Assembly: GCA_022825265.1 (NCBI GenBank)
Contig: JAJDXE010000001.1
Coordinates: forward strand, 124,001-188,000
From: Dehalococcoidia bacterium
GTDB lineage: Bacteria; Chloroflexota; Dehalococcoidia; Bin125
Length of the DNA: 64,000 nucleotides
Direction: 5' to 3'
In this document: positions 34,846 through 42,886 of the stretch, in pieces
How the letters are laid out: each line of letters starts with the position of its first letter
Position numbering within the stretch: the first letter of the stretch is position 1
Made by a program: the position numbers and the translations under genes
Notes under the pieces: generated by a model
Database searches by the model: none
What the model was told of the DNA's origin: nothing
What the model saw: only the letters and a program-made list of their open reading frames with translations

Positions 34846-35334
34846 ATGCCCAGAGTCCACGACGGCGCGGCCAATCCCGACCCCGAGCACGGTCCCGCCA
34901 GCGGTCTGCGGTTTGCCGTTGTGGTCAGCAAGTTCAACGACTTCGTCACCAGTAAGTTGCTCGACGGCTGCATTGAGCATCTCGAAGAGAACGGCGCCGA
35001 CACTGACGAGATCGACATCTATTGGGTACCGGGCGCGTTCGAGATTCCCATTGCGGCGCAGAAATGCGCTCGCATCGGGCGATTTGACGCCGTGATCTGC
35101 CTGGGCGCAGTCATTCTCGGAGAGACCGACCACTACCGATTGGTCGTGGACGGGGCCACGCAGGGGATCGCGAGGGTCGGGCTGGACACCGGGGTGCCGG
35201 TGATCTTCGAGGTGCTGGCCACGCAGACCGTGGCGTTGGCGATGGCACGTGCCGGAGGCTCAGCCGGCAACAAGGGCGAGGAAGCGGCGCAGGCAGCGAT
35301 TGAGATCGCCCGTCTGTTGGCGACGATCGAGTAG
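34846..35334 (+). CDS. ribH: 6,7-dimethyl-8-ribityllumazine synthase
   Basis: A 162-residue protein of usual length. It has RFAVVVSKFNDFVTSKLLDG near 22-41, the VPGAFEIPIAAQK block at about 64-76, CLGAVILGETDHYRLV at about 88-103 with the catalytic His, and FEVLATQTVALAMARAG near 126-142. The start is the ATG at 34846 behind GAGCGGA. It condenses the ribBA and ribD products and forms icosahedral or pentameric assemblies in known species. It is the last gene of the sigma/anti-sigma/rib run and converges with the selenoprotein pair. Confidence 0.96.
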   Translation: MPRVHDGAANPDPEHGPASGLRFAVVVSKFNDFVTSKLLDGCIEHLEENGADTDEIDIYWVPGAFEIPIAAQKCARIGRFDAVICLGAVILGETDHYRLVVDGATQGIARVGLDTGVPVIFEVLATQTVALAMARAGGSAGNKGEEAAQAAIEIARLLATIE

Positions 35335-35346
35335 CGACAGCCCAGC

Positions 35347-36435
35347 TCAGCCGAACGTGTTCCCGTGGCTGCGGAAGTCGTCGATGCCGAGGCCGGCTCG
35401 CCACTTCTCCGACTCCTTCTTTGAGAACGGGTCCAGGGGGATGCCGCAGCCGTCGGCGATTCTGACCATGCGCTGGAAATTGGCGATCGTTGCGGCGCAA
35501 TCGACGACGGCGTCGGGGCCCATCGCCCTGTTGAGCGCTTCACGCGCGGACACGAGAGCGGGGGTGCGGCCGACTGCTGCGTCGGAGTAGCGCAGCAGAA
35601 CCGCTCCGTGCTCGACGCCGCTGTCGACTTCGTTGTGCACTGTGCCGTTCAGGTTTAGTTCTTCGTTGCCTTCGCTGTTCCGACCGAGCAGCATCACGTG
35701 GGAGACCGTTCAATAGAAGCACTCGTTAAGCGCCGAGACGCGGGCCGCGACCAGCTCGCGCTGGGGGCGGGTGAGGACGCGGAATGGCTCCTGTTCCGAG
35801 GTGATCTCGATCCAGCTCAGGTAATGCGCGTCGAATAGATCAGTCAGCCAGCGCACGCTATCGGGGTGCAGGCTCATCGCTGCGCGCACGTTTGAGGCGC
35901 GCTCCAATCCGTTGTAGATGTCCGCTTCGCTCTCGGCCAGGTCTTCGGGAAGGACCGTGAGCGGCCAGCTGCCATTCGCTTTGATTCCGGCGGGACGACG
36001 ACGCGTCGGGTCGCCGGGAATCGGATCCGGTAGAGGCTCCAATGCGATGTCGAGTGCGCGATGGAACTCGTCGATCGACCAGATATGGACGACGACGCCC
36101 AGCAGCTCGATGTAGTGGGTGTCGGACATGCCGACGGCGTTGATCGTTTCGTCGTACCACTCGCGGGTGACGTTGGGTAGGTCGCCGATCAGCTTGTGGA
36201 CCGCGAAGACGGCCGCGTCAGGCAACTCCGCCGGACCCGGTCCAGGATCGGGCAGACCGTCGACCAGCGCAGAGGCGCGACGGCATTCGGCGGCGATGCT
36301 GATTCGCTGGGCGCCGGTCCACCACTCTCCGGGGCTGGCGAGCATCGTCCAACTGCGTCGGTGCGCTGCGGCCATACGCTCCAGCACGGGCCAAGTGGTG
36401 TCGGTATAGGCGAAGGTGGCTGCCGTGGTGGTCAT
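35347..36435 (-). CDS. AhpD-like (carboxymuconolactone-decarboxylase fold) selenoprotein, in-frame TGA = Sec242
   Basis: One 362-residue protein if the TGA at 35710-35712 is read as selenocysteine. Residues 1-241 are an alkylhydroperoxidase/CMD-type protein: WWTGAQRISIAAECRRA, then GMSDTHYIELLGVVVHIWSIDEFHRAL and RPQRELVAARVSALNECFY. The TGA and the following codons give CFYUTVSH, which is the AhpD CxxCxxxH motif with Sec in the peroxidatic-Cys position (C239, U242, H246). The frame then runs 120 codons to a real stop. That tail is closely alike in the neighbouring paralogue (shared NFQRMVRIADGCGIPLD). A SECIS-like hairpin follows the TGA. GGAG precedes the ATG. Likely role: peroxide or thiol redox chemistry. 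Confidence 0.85.
35674..35692 (-). promoter_or_regulatory. SECIS-like hairpin of the first AhpD-like selenoprotein
   Basis: Starting 17 bases after the TGA, the minus strand reads GCTGCTC-GGTCG-GAACAGC. It forms a seven-position stem with one C-A mismatch and a five-base loop at +25 to +29. The loop holds GGTC, as does the E. coli fdhF SECIS loop. Bacterial SECIS elements lie in the coding region just behind the UGA, as here. Confidence 0.65.
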
Positions 36436-36450
36436 GTCGGACTCCGAACT

Positions 36451-37509
36451 CTATGCGGTGTTAGCGGCGGAGGCGTATTCGTGCAGGCCGAGTTCTTCCC
36501 GGCAATCGTCCGTCGCATCCCTGGTGAATTCGTCCAGCGGGATGCCGCAACCGTCGGCGATGCGCACCATGCGCTGGAAGTTGGCCACGACGCCCGCGGC
36601 GTCGACCAACTCTTGCACTCCCAGCTCCGACACGATTTGCTCGCGCAGGCCTGGCAAGGCATCGGTCTGGCGCACGGCTGCCTCGGCGAACGCGGTTAGC
36701 AGGCTGCCGTGCGGGACTCCGGAATCGGCATCAGGGTTGACCGTGCCCTGGAGGTTGAGGCTGTCCAGGGCGTCGCTGCGATTGCTGCTCTCACGGAGCA
36801 TGCGGACGTGCGAGGCGGTTCAATAGAAACACTCGTTGAGCGCGGACACTCGTGCCGCGATCAGCTCGATCTGCGGGCGCGAGATTGCGCGCAACGGGTC
36901 GGGCATCCGCATCTCGGCGAAGGAGAGATAGTGGCCTTCGGAGAGGTCGTGCAGCCAACGCACATTCTCGGGGATCAGGGAGAGCGCCGAGATCACATTG
37001 GCGCCCCATTCCATCGGGCCATAGAGCATCTCGTCGCCGTGGTTCAGACCGCTCTTGGGCACAATCGGCGGCCAGGAGGAACGCTGTTCGGCCTCAGCCG
37101 GACGTTCGCAGGTAGGGTTTCCGCCGACTGGTTGCGGAAGCGACTCAAGTTCGAGGCCCAGCGCTCGATGAAATTCGTCGATCGAAAGCGCGTGGACGAC
37201 TACGGCGACCAACTCGACGTAACGATCCTCGGTCATGCCCTCGGAAGCGATGATCTCCTGATACCACTCGGGGTTCAGGTTGGCGTTGTCGACGACCAGC
37301 TTCTGGATTGCGAAGACGGCCGCCTCGAGCAGGATGTCGCTGCCGACGGCGTCGAAGTCGCGAGCGGCGCGTCCGATCCTCGCGATCTCGACGCGCTCGG
37401 CGCCGGTCCACCAGCGGCCGGGACTGGCGATCACTTCCCAGCTCATGCGATGGGATGAGATGGTCTTCTCTCGGATCGGCAGGTCGACGCCCAGGTACTC
37501 AAAGGCCAT
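36451..37509 (-). CDS. AhpD-like selenoprotein, upstream paralogue, in-frame TGA = Sec230
   Basis: One 352-residue protein if the TGA at 36820-36822 is read as selenocysteine. Residues 1-229 have WWTGAERVEIARIGRAARD, EGMTEDRYVELVAVVVHALSIDEFHRALGLEL and RPQIELIAARVSALNECFY. Reading through gives CFYUTASH (C227, U230, H234), the same motif as in its neighbour. The tail after the TGA keeps NLQGTVNPDADSGVPHG and NFQRMVRIADGCGIPLDEF, clearly homologous to the neighbour's tail. GAGGTG precedes the ATG. The neighbour's ATG is 15 bases beyond its stop, so they form a two-gene operon made by duplication. If TGA is not Sec, both genes would be cut just before the catalytic His, which seems implausible twice. 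Confidence 0.85.
36786..36800 (-). promoter_or_regulatory. SECIS-like hairpin of the second AhpD-like selenoprotein
   Basis: The minus strand reads TGCTC-CGTGA-GAGCA, a perfect 5-bp stem with a five-base loop at +25 to +29 from the TGA, exactly the spacing seen in the paralogue. G is the second loop base, as in the bacterial SECIS consensus. Confidence 0.65.
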
Positions 37510-37597
37510 CTCGACACCTCACAGACTGCCAAAAGAGTAGCGTTTGTCTCGATGCGAACTCGAATCAGATCTCGATTCAAGAGAAGGAGTTGGCGAA

Positions 37598-38389
37598 ATG
37601 GCGCAGACTTTGGATGTGACCGGCGGGCAGCTAATCTACGACGAGTTCGGCGAGGGTCCGGAGACGATCGTCTTCGTCCATGGCGCGGGAGGCAATCATC
37701 TGAGTTGGTGGCAGCAGATCCCGGTCTTCTGCGATCGCTTTCGCTGCATCACTTACGAGGTGCGTGGCTGGGGACGCAGCCGTGACGACTCCGGCGAGGG
37801 CCGCAGGGCATTTGCCCGCGACCTCGGCGAGTTGATGGATGCGCTGGAAATTCCCGAGGCGGTGCTGGTTGGGCAGTCGATGGGCGGATTTACGATTCTG
37901 CCGTTTGCGGTGCGCAATCCACATCGAGTCAAAGCTCTGCTGATGGCGGACACCTTCCTCGGCATCGATGCTCCTGAGTTGGTCGCGGAGATGCGCAAAG
38001 CGGTCGAATCGGCCCAGGTCAACCAGGAGCAGGGCGGATTGACGCGCATGGTTGGTCCGGCGTATCTCGAGCGCGAACCGAACGGCGTGTTTCTCTACAA
38101 CCAGATCAGAGGCCTGAATCCGCCGCTGGATCCGAATACTCCGCTGTCGTTCGGCCAGGAAGATGGCGCGGTGTCGAAGGATGAACTCACGGCGCTGACG
38201 ATGCCGACGATTTTCCTGGCGGGGGCGGAAGACGCGATCATCCCGGCCGAACTGATCGAGCGGGCAGCGCAGATGGCGCCAGGCGCGCAGTACATCCAGG
38301 TCCCGGAAGCGGGGCACAGCGTCTACTGGGAGTTGCCCGACGAATTCAACCACATTCTCGAGAACCTGTTGTTGGAAGCGTTCGTGTGA
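37598..38389 (+). CDS. Alpha/beta hydrolase
   Basis: A 263-residue hydrolase starting at the ATG behind AAGGAG. The oxyanion segment is VFVHGAGGNHLSWW at about 23-36, the nucleophile elbow GQSMGG (Ser near 97), the acid region LAGAEDAIIPAELI near 206-219, and the His in VPEAGHSVYWELP near 236-248. Family resemblance is to small-ester or C-C bond hydrolases such as MhpC/BphD types. It is divergent from the selenoprotein operon over 88 bases; that gap contains GAATC-N7-GATTC (37562-37578), a possible operator. The enoyl-CoA hydratase follows on the same strand. Confidence 0.93.
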   Translation: MAQTLDVTGGQLIYDEFGEGPETIVFVHGAGGNHLSWWQQIPVFCDRFRCITYEVRGWGRSRDDSGEGRRAFARDLGELMDALEIPEAVLVGQSMGGFTILPFAVRNPHRVKALLMADTFLGIDAPELVAEMRKAVESAQVNQEQGGLTRMVGPAYLEREPNGVFLYNQIRGLNPPLDPNTPLSFGQEDGAVSKDELTALTMPTIFLAGAEDAIIPAELIERAAQMAPGAQYIQVPEAGHSVYWELPDEFNHILENLLLEAFV

Positions 38390-38461
38390 CCCTAAGTGGC
38401 GCTGTTTTGGGCGCGCGCTGATAGCCTCGGTCTTGTTTCTCAGCGTGGAGCGGAGCATGCC

Positions 38462-39274
38462 ATGACGTATCAGGAAGTGATTTACGAGCCCGGACCGGTC
38501 GCCCGAGTGATTATGAACCGGCCCGAGTATCGCAACGCGCAGTCGCGTGTGCTGCTGGAGGAGATCGACGCGGCCTTCCAGGAGGCGGTCGACGATCCTG
38601 GAGTGCTCGTGATCGTGCTGTCCGGCAATGGTCCCGACTTCTCGGCGGGGCACGACCTCGGCTCGCCGACAGAGATTGCGGACCGTGAGGTGCGCGGTTG
38701 GGCCGAGGACTTCGTCGGCGTCTTCGACCGTCAACGCGACACGCGGATCACGAACACGATGCGCTGGCGCAATGTGCCCAAGCCGACGATCGCAATGGTC
38801 CACGGCAAGTGCATCTTTGGTGGCTGGATGGTCGCGGCCTCGATGGACCTGATCTTCGCCTCGGACGACGCGCTGTTCCTGCCCTCGCATACGCAGTATT
38901 TCTCCGCTCCCTGGGATCTGGGCGTGCGCAAGGCGAAGGAGATCCTCTTCCAGAATCGCTTCATCCCGGCTCGCGAGGCGCTGGAGCTGGGCTTCGTCAA
39001 CCAGGTCTATCCGGCCGAGGCGCTGGAGCGAAAGACACTGGAGTACGCCAACGAGGTCGCGCAGCGCACGCCAATGGCGCTACGGCAGATCAAGCACTCG
39101 ATCAACAACATGCAGGACGGCCAGGGATTCACCACGCACATCAACGCCAGCTTCATGACGTATGCCGTCGGAGCGAAATTTGGCCAGCCGGATCCACGCA
39201 TGGTGAAGGGCAAGCGGCAACTCTCGCCGGTCGGGGAGGCGCTGGCCAAGCTACAGAAGCCTGGTAAGTCGTAG
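38462..39274 (+). CDS. Enoyl-CoA hydratase/isomerase family protein
   Basis: A 270-residue crotonase-fold protein. Motifs are MNRPEYRNAQSRVLLEEID near 18-36, the oxyanion segment DFSAGHDLGSP near 59-69 and the second HGKCIFGGWMVAASMDL near 119-135. The C-terminal FVNQVYPAEALERKTLEYANEVA is typical. The catalytic-Glu region reads LPSHTQYFSAPWDLG, unlike standard hydratases, so isomerase or other crotonase chemistry is possible. The ATG at 38462 has GGAG upstream. It leads into the two-domain CoA-transferase after 13 bases, so the two probably act on the same acyl-CoA. Confidence 0.93.
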   Translation: MTYQEVIYEPGPVARVIMNRPEYRNAQSRVLLEEIDAAFQEAVDDPGVLVIVLSGNGPDFSAGHDLGSPTEIADREVRGWAEDFVGVFDRQRDTRITNTMRWRNVPKPTIAMVHGKCIFGGWMVAASMDLIFASDDALFLPSHTQYFSAPWDLGVRKAKEILFQNRFIPAREALELGFVNQVYPAEALERKTLEYANEVAQRTPMALRQIKHSINNMQDGQGFTTHINASFMTYAVGAKFGQPDPRMVKGKRQLSPVGEALAKLQKPGKS

Positions 39275-39287
39275 GAGGATCCGTCCG

Positions 39288-41621
39288 GTGAGCGACGGCA
39301 ACCTGCTGCGCGGTATCCGAGTCGTCGAATACAGCCATAACGTGCCCGCAGCCGCGTGCGCCCGCGAGTTTGCACGTTGGGGCGCGGACGTGAGCACGTT
39401 CGAGTCGGCCGACTCACTGCTCCGTGATGCGCCGCCAGTACTGGAACAAGATGGTGAGACCGTCTCGTTGTTGCGCGAGTCGCTGCTCGTCGGCAAGATG
39501 GTTGCGTCCGGGTCCTGGCGCAGCCAACTCGGTGAAGCGGATGTGTTTGTTACGGATGCGCCGCTCTCGGAACTGAGCGGAGTGGCCGACGACTTCCCGG
39601 GGCTGGTTGTCGTCCACTGCTCGCCATTCGGCACGGACGGACCCTACGCGGAATTTCTGTCTGACGATCTGATCATCCAGGCGCTGTCGGGGTTTGCCAC
39701 CACGAACGGCCTGCCCGAGCGCGAGCCGTTGGCGGCGCCGGCCGCAATCATTCCCCGGACGATCGGCATCCTAGGCGCCGTCGCAGCCCTTGCGGCGTTG
39801 CTGGAGCGGCTTCACTCGGGTGAAGGCGAGTGGATCGAGCTTTCCTCGCACGAGGCCTGCTCGACGCTGATCATGTCGCTGCGCTCAGAGTTCCTGGGCG
39901 AGGCGCTGCCGCGCGTCGGCGGGACGCCAGGCTGGGCCGAGGTGATGCAGACCGCCAACGGATACATCACCCTCTCGCCCTGGTCCAAGGAGACGTTGCG
40001 CAACGCGCCGATCGCGTTTGGCTGCGATCCGCCTCCAGGGGAACTGTTAGAGGGCGACGCACGATTTGCCGAGCGGGAGCCGTCCAAGGCGTATGTTCGG
40101 CCGATCGTCGAGTCTCTGGATGCCGAGACGATCTGGACGAAGCTCTCCGAGCTGGGCAGCGTTATGGCAATGCATCGGTCGGCGCGGCAGTTGCTCGAAG
40201 ATCGGCAGCTCAAGGCCATGGATTTCTTCCGTTCCGAGAACGGGCGAACCGGGGCGGGTCGAGCGATGCGGGTGAGGGCGGTGGACAACGATGCGGATCG
40301 GCAAGATCGCTTTGCCCAACGGGAGCGTCCGCAGCGTTCGACGGGCCCTCTGGACGGGCTGCGCGTGGTCGACTTCACGCATGCCTGGCTGGGACCCTAT
40401 GCCTCGGGCTTGCTGAGTGACCTTGGCGCTGAGGTGATCAAGGTCGAGGGGCCGAAACGTCCGGACCTGTGGCGCTATGACGCCGGCGGTCCGATGCAGG
40501 TGGCCGCGCCGGATGCTCACCATTTGAACGTGCGGCCCAACTTCAACATGGCCAATCGGGGCAAGCGAACGATCTCGATTGCCCTCGATACGGACGAGGG
40601 GCGTGGACTGGCACTCGATCTGATCGCCAGGGCCGACGTCGTGTTGGAGAACTTCCGGCCTCGTGTGCTGCAGAATCTGCGGCTGACGCACGAGGACATG
40701 TGCGAGGTCAATCCTCACATCGCGTTGGTCTCGTTCTCGGGGTTCGGGACCGGCGGACCGTACGACAACTTCCGCGCCAACGGCGGCACGACGGAGGGCA
40801 ATGCCGGCTGGGACTTGCTGCTCGGCTATCCGGGCGAGAAGCCAGTCATGCTCGGCACGATGCAGGCCGACCCGATTGTCGGAGCGCAAATGGCGGCCGC
40901 GGCGTTGGCCGCGTCACTGCATGCTCAGCACGGGCGATCGGCGCTGCATGTCGAAGGATCGATGTTTGAGTCAGCAGTCTCCTACATAGACGAGTACTTG
41001 CTGGCTGCTTCTGCAGAGCAGGAGATGCCGGCCCGCAATAGCAACCGTCTACCGGGCGCCTCGCCGCACGAGTGTTTCCGCTGCGCCGACGCTATCGACG
41101 GCAGCGACGAATGGATCGCGATCTCGGTACGGGAAGATGAGCAGTGGCTGAGGCTGGCGGAGATGGCGGAACTGGATCGTCCTGAGTGGCGGACGATGGC
41201 AGGCCGCAAGGCGGACGAGGAGATCCTGGAATCGACGATCAGTGAGTGGACACGCGGTTGGAACGCGCAGACCCTGCAGTACCGACTACAGACGATCAGC
41301 GTGCCGGCAGCGGCGGTACAGTCGACGCTCACTCATCTCCGCGATCCGCACTTGGCCGCTCGCAACTGGTGGTTGCATCTGACCCATCCAGATACCGGGA
41401 CGCGCCAGTATCAAGGGTTCCCGTGGCGTCTGGCGAGACGGCCGGCACAGTGTTTACGACCGGCGCCGCGGTTGGGTGAGCACACTGTCGAAATCCTCCG
41501 GGAGACTCTCTGTATCGATGAGGCGGCGGTCGAGGGGTTGCTGGAGCGCGGTGTCGTTGCCGGGCTGACGGCGAGGCGGTCTCCGGGCGACCCGGCACCG
41601 AAACCGATTAGTCCGCGCTGA
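39288..41621 (+). CDS. Class III (CaiB/BaiF) CoA-transferase, two fused copies
   Basis: A 777-residue protein with two family III domains at about 1-345 and 360-770. Domain 1 begins LLRGIRVVEYSHNVPAAACAREF and is shorter and more divergent. Domain 2 begins LDGLRVVDFTHAWLGPYASGLL and has the canonical LGAEVIKVEGPKRPD, FNMANRGKRTISIALDTDEG and ADVVLENFRPRVL. By eye the catalytic Asp position is Glu in both (SSHEACST; GSMFESAVSY). It starts at GTG 39288 behind AGGAGG. It is a distant relative of the 791-residue protein at 25712, not a recent duplicate. It probably activates an acid for the adjacent hydratase. Confidence 0.92.
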   Translation: MSDGNLLRGIRVVEYSHNVPAAACAREFARWGADVSTFESADSLLRDAPPVLEQDGETVSLLRESLLVGKMVASGSWRSQLGEADVFVTDAPLSELSGVADDFPGLVVVHCSPFGTDGPYAEFLSDDLIIQALSGFATTNGLPEREPLAAPAAIIPRTIGILGAVAALAALLERLHSGEGEWIELSSHEACSTLIMSLRSEFLGEALPRVGGTPGWAEVMQTANGYITLSPWSKETLRNAPIAFGCDPPPGELLEGDARFAEREPSKAYVRPIVESLDAETIWTKLSELGSVMAMHRSARQLLEDRQLKAMDFFRSENGRTGAGRAMRVRAVDNDADRQDRFAQRERPQRSTGPLDGLRVVDFTHAWLGPYASGLLSDLGAEVIKVEGPKRPDLWRYDAGGPMQVAAPDAHHLNVRPNFNMANRGKRTISIALDTDEGRGLALDLIARADVVLENFRPRVLQNLRLTHEDMCEVNPHIALVSFSGFGTGGPYDNFRANGGTTEGNAGWDLLLGYPGEKPVMLGTMQADPIVGAQMAAAALAASLHAQHGRSALHVEGSMFESAVSYIDEYLLAASAEQEMPARNSNRLPGASPHECFRCADAIDGSDEWIAISVREDEQWLRLAEMAELDRPEWRTMAGRKADEEILESTISEWTRGWNAQTLQYRLQTISVPAAAVQSTLTHLRDPHLAARNWWLHLTHPDTGTRQYQGFPWRLARRPAQCLRPAPRLGEHTVEILRETLCIDEAAVEGLLERGVVAGLTARRSPGDPAPKPISPR

Positions 41622-41628
41622 CCAACGG

Positions 41629-42672
41629 CTAGTCTGCCAGGCCGAAGGCTTGTAGATAGAGCTTCCGGGCTTCTTCTTGCGATTCGCCCTGTCCGAGCCA
41701 GCCATCGCCGACACGGATCTCGAAGTGCAGGTGGATGTCAGTGCCGGGACTCGCATAGACCTCTTGCTGCCCGGACTCTCCAGGGTTGCCGATCAGTTGG
41801 CCCTGTTGGACTTCGACTCCGACAACGATTCCCACTGCGATCGCCGACAGGTGCGCATAGCGGGTCACGATCCCGCGGCCGTGGTCGATCCAGACCTGCC
41901 GGCCTCGCAGTTCGTCGAGGATGTCCTCGCCCTCCCAGTTGGCGTCGATGAACCGTTGCCAGTCCGCTGGCGTGATTTCGACGTAGTCGATGTCGGCACG
42001 GATCACGACGCCTGCTTTGGCGGCGAGGATTTCGGTGCCGTAGTCGACCCGTATGCAGGAAGCCCACTCGTAGAAGTCAAGTCCTTCGTGGACGCCGTCG
42101 TTGCGGTAGGTGCGTGGGGAGCCGGGCAAGTGTCCGGGGAACTCCGTGATGCAGGCACCGGCGATCGGAATGCTGAAGCCGCGCAGCGGATGACTGGCTT
42201 CGTCGGTCTCGGGGGCCTGTTGTTGCTCGTCTGCCTGTGGTTGCGCCTCTTCACCCTCGGTCGCCTCTTCGGCTGTTTCGACCTCGGGTTCCTGTTGCTG
42301 CTCCTGAGCTCGCTGCTGTTGCGCCGGTGTTGCCTGCTGTTCGACCTCGGTATCAGGCTGTTCTTCCGAGCTGACCACCTGTTGATCCGACTGTTGCTCG
42401 GCCGGAGTGACAACGGCTTGCTCGACTGTTTCTGGGTCGGTTGAGTCGCCGGAGCCGGTTGCCTGGACTACGGCGATCGCTGCTGCCGCAGCGAAGATCG
42501 CGATGGCGGCCAACACGTACAACCAGGTCGGGCCGATGAGCCAACCCTGATCCTGGTTGGAGTATGAGCGGCGAGCGCCGCCACGCGGACCGGGGAGACC
42601 TCTGCCCGGCTGTTGCTGTCCCCAGGGGCTATCGGAGCGGGGGATAGCCTTCCTCCTCGAGCGCGGCGTCAA
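41629..42672 (-). CDS. Membrane-anchored M23-type peptidase with Gln/Glu-rich stalk
   Basis: About 347 residues. A basic Gly/Arg/Gln N-terminus leads to one membrane helix (WLYVLAAIAIFAAAAAIAVV), then about 110 residues of Gln/Glu/Thr-rich stalk (EEQPDTEVEQQATPAQQQ). A LytM/M23-like domain forms the C half: GVHEGLDFYEWASC, GTEILAAKAGVVIRAD, DHGRGIVTRYAHLSAI and DIHLHFEIRVG. The HxxxD and HLHFE patterns fit the zinc site; it may cut peptidoglycan or be a regulatory scaffold. No ATG or GTG is found after the copper-chaperone stop. I propose TTG 42672, inside that gene. ATC at 42645 directly behind AGGAGGAAGG is an alternative. Confidence 0.8.
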   Translation of the reverse strand: MTPRSRRKAIPRSDSPWGQQQPGRGLPGPRGGARRSYSNQDQGWLIGPTWLYVLAAIAIFAAAAAIAVVQATGSGDSTDPETVEQAVVTPAEQQSDQQVVSSEEQPDTEVEQQATPAQQQRAQEQQQEPEVETAEEATEGEEAQPQADEQQQAPETDEASHPLRGFSIPIAGACITEFPGHLPGSPRTYRNDGVHEGLDFYEWASCIRVDYGTEILAAKAGVVIRADIDYVEITPADWQRFIDANWEGEDILDELRGRQVWIDHGRGIVTRYAHLSAIAVGIVVGVEVQQGQLIGNPGESGQQEVYASPGTDIHLHFEIRVGDGWLGQGESQEEARKLYLQAFGLAD

Positions 42673-42847
42673 TCTGCTCAACCGACGCTGATGCGGCGTC
42701 GTACTGCACGTCCACGCGCTTCTCTTCGACATCGACGGCGACGGAGGCCACGCCCTCAAGCGCGTTGAGCGCACCCGTGATGGCGTTGGCGCAGTGCTCG
42801 CAGGAGATGTCGGGCGCGGTGCGGGTCAGAGTGGATGTCGCGGGCAT
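42629..42847 (-). CDS. Heavy-metal-associated (HMA) domain protein, copper-chaperone type
   Basis: A 72-residue single HMA domain. The metal motif is DISCEHCANAI, with CxxC at about residues 16-19, followed by GALNALEGVASVAVDVEEKRVDVQYD, the standard ferredoxin-like fold. Such proteins carry Cu(I) to P-type ATPases. The canonical Met before the first Cys (MxCxxC) is Asp-Ile-Ser here. No copper ATPase is in the window. The 3' end overlaps the predicted start of the M23 gene. Confidence 0.93.
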   Translation of the reverse strand: MPATSTLTRTAPDISCEHCANAITGALNALEGVASVAVDVEEKRVDVQYDAASASVEQIDAALEEEGYPPLR

Positions 42848-42886
42848 GGCGATCCCTTGTTCTTGCGCTTACAGATTGACTTTACG

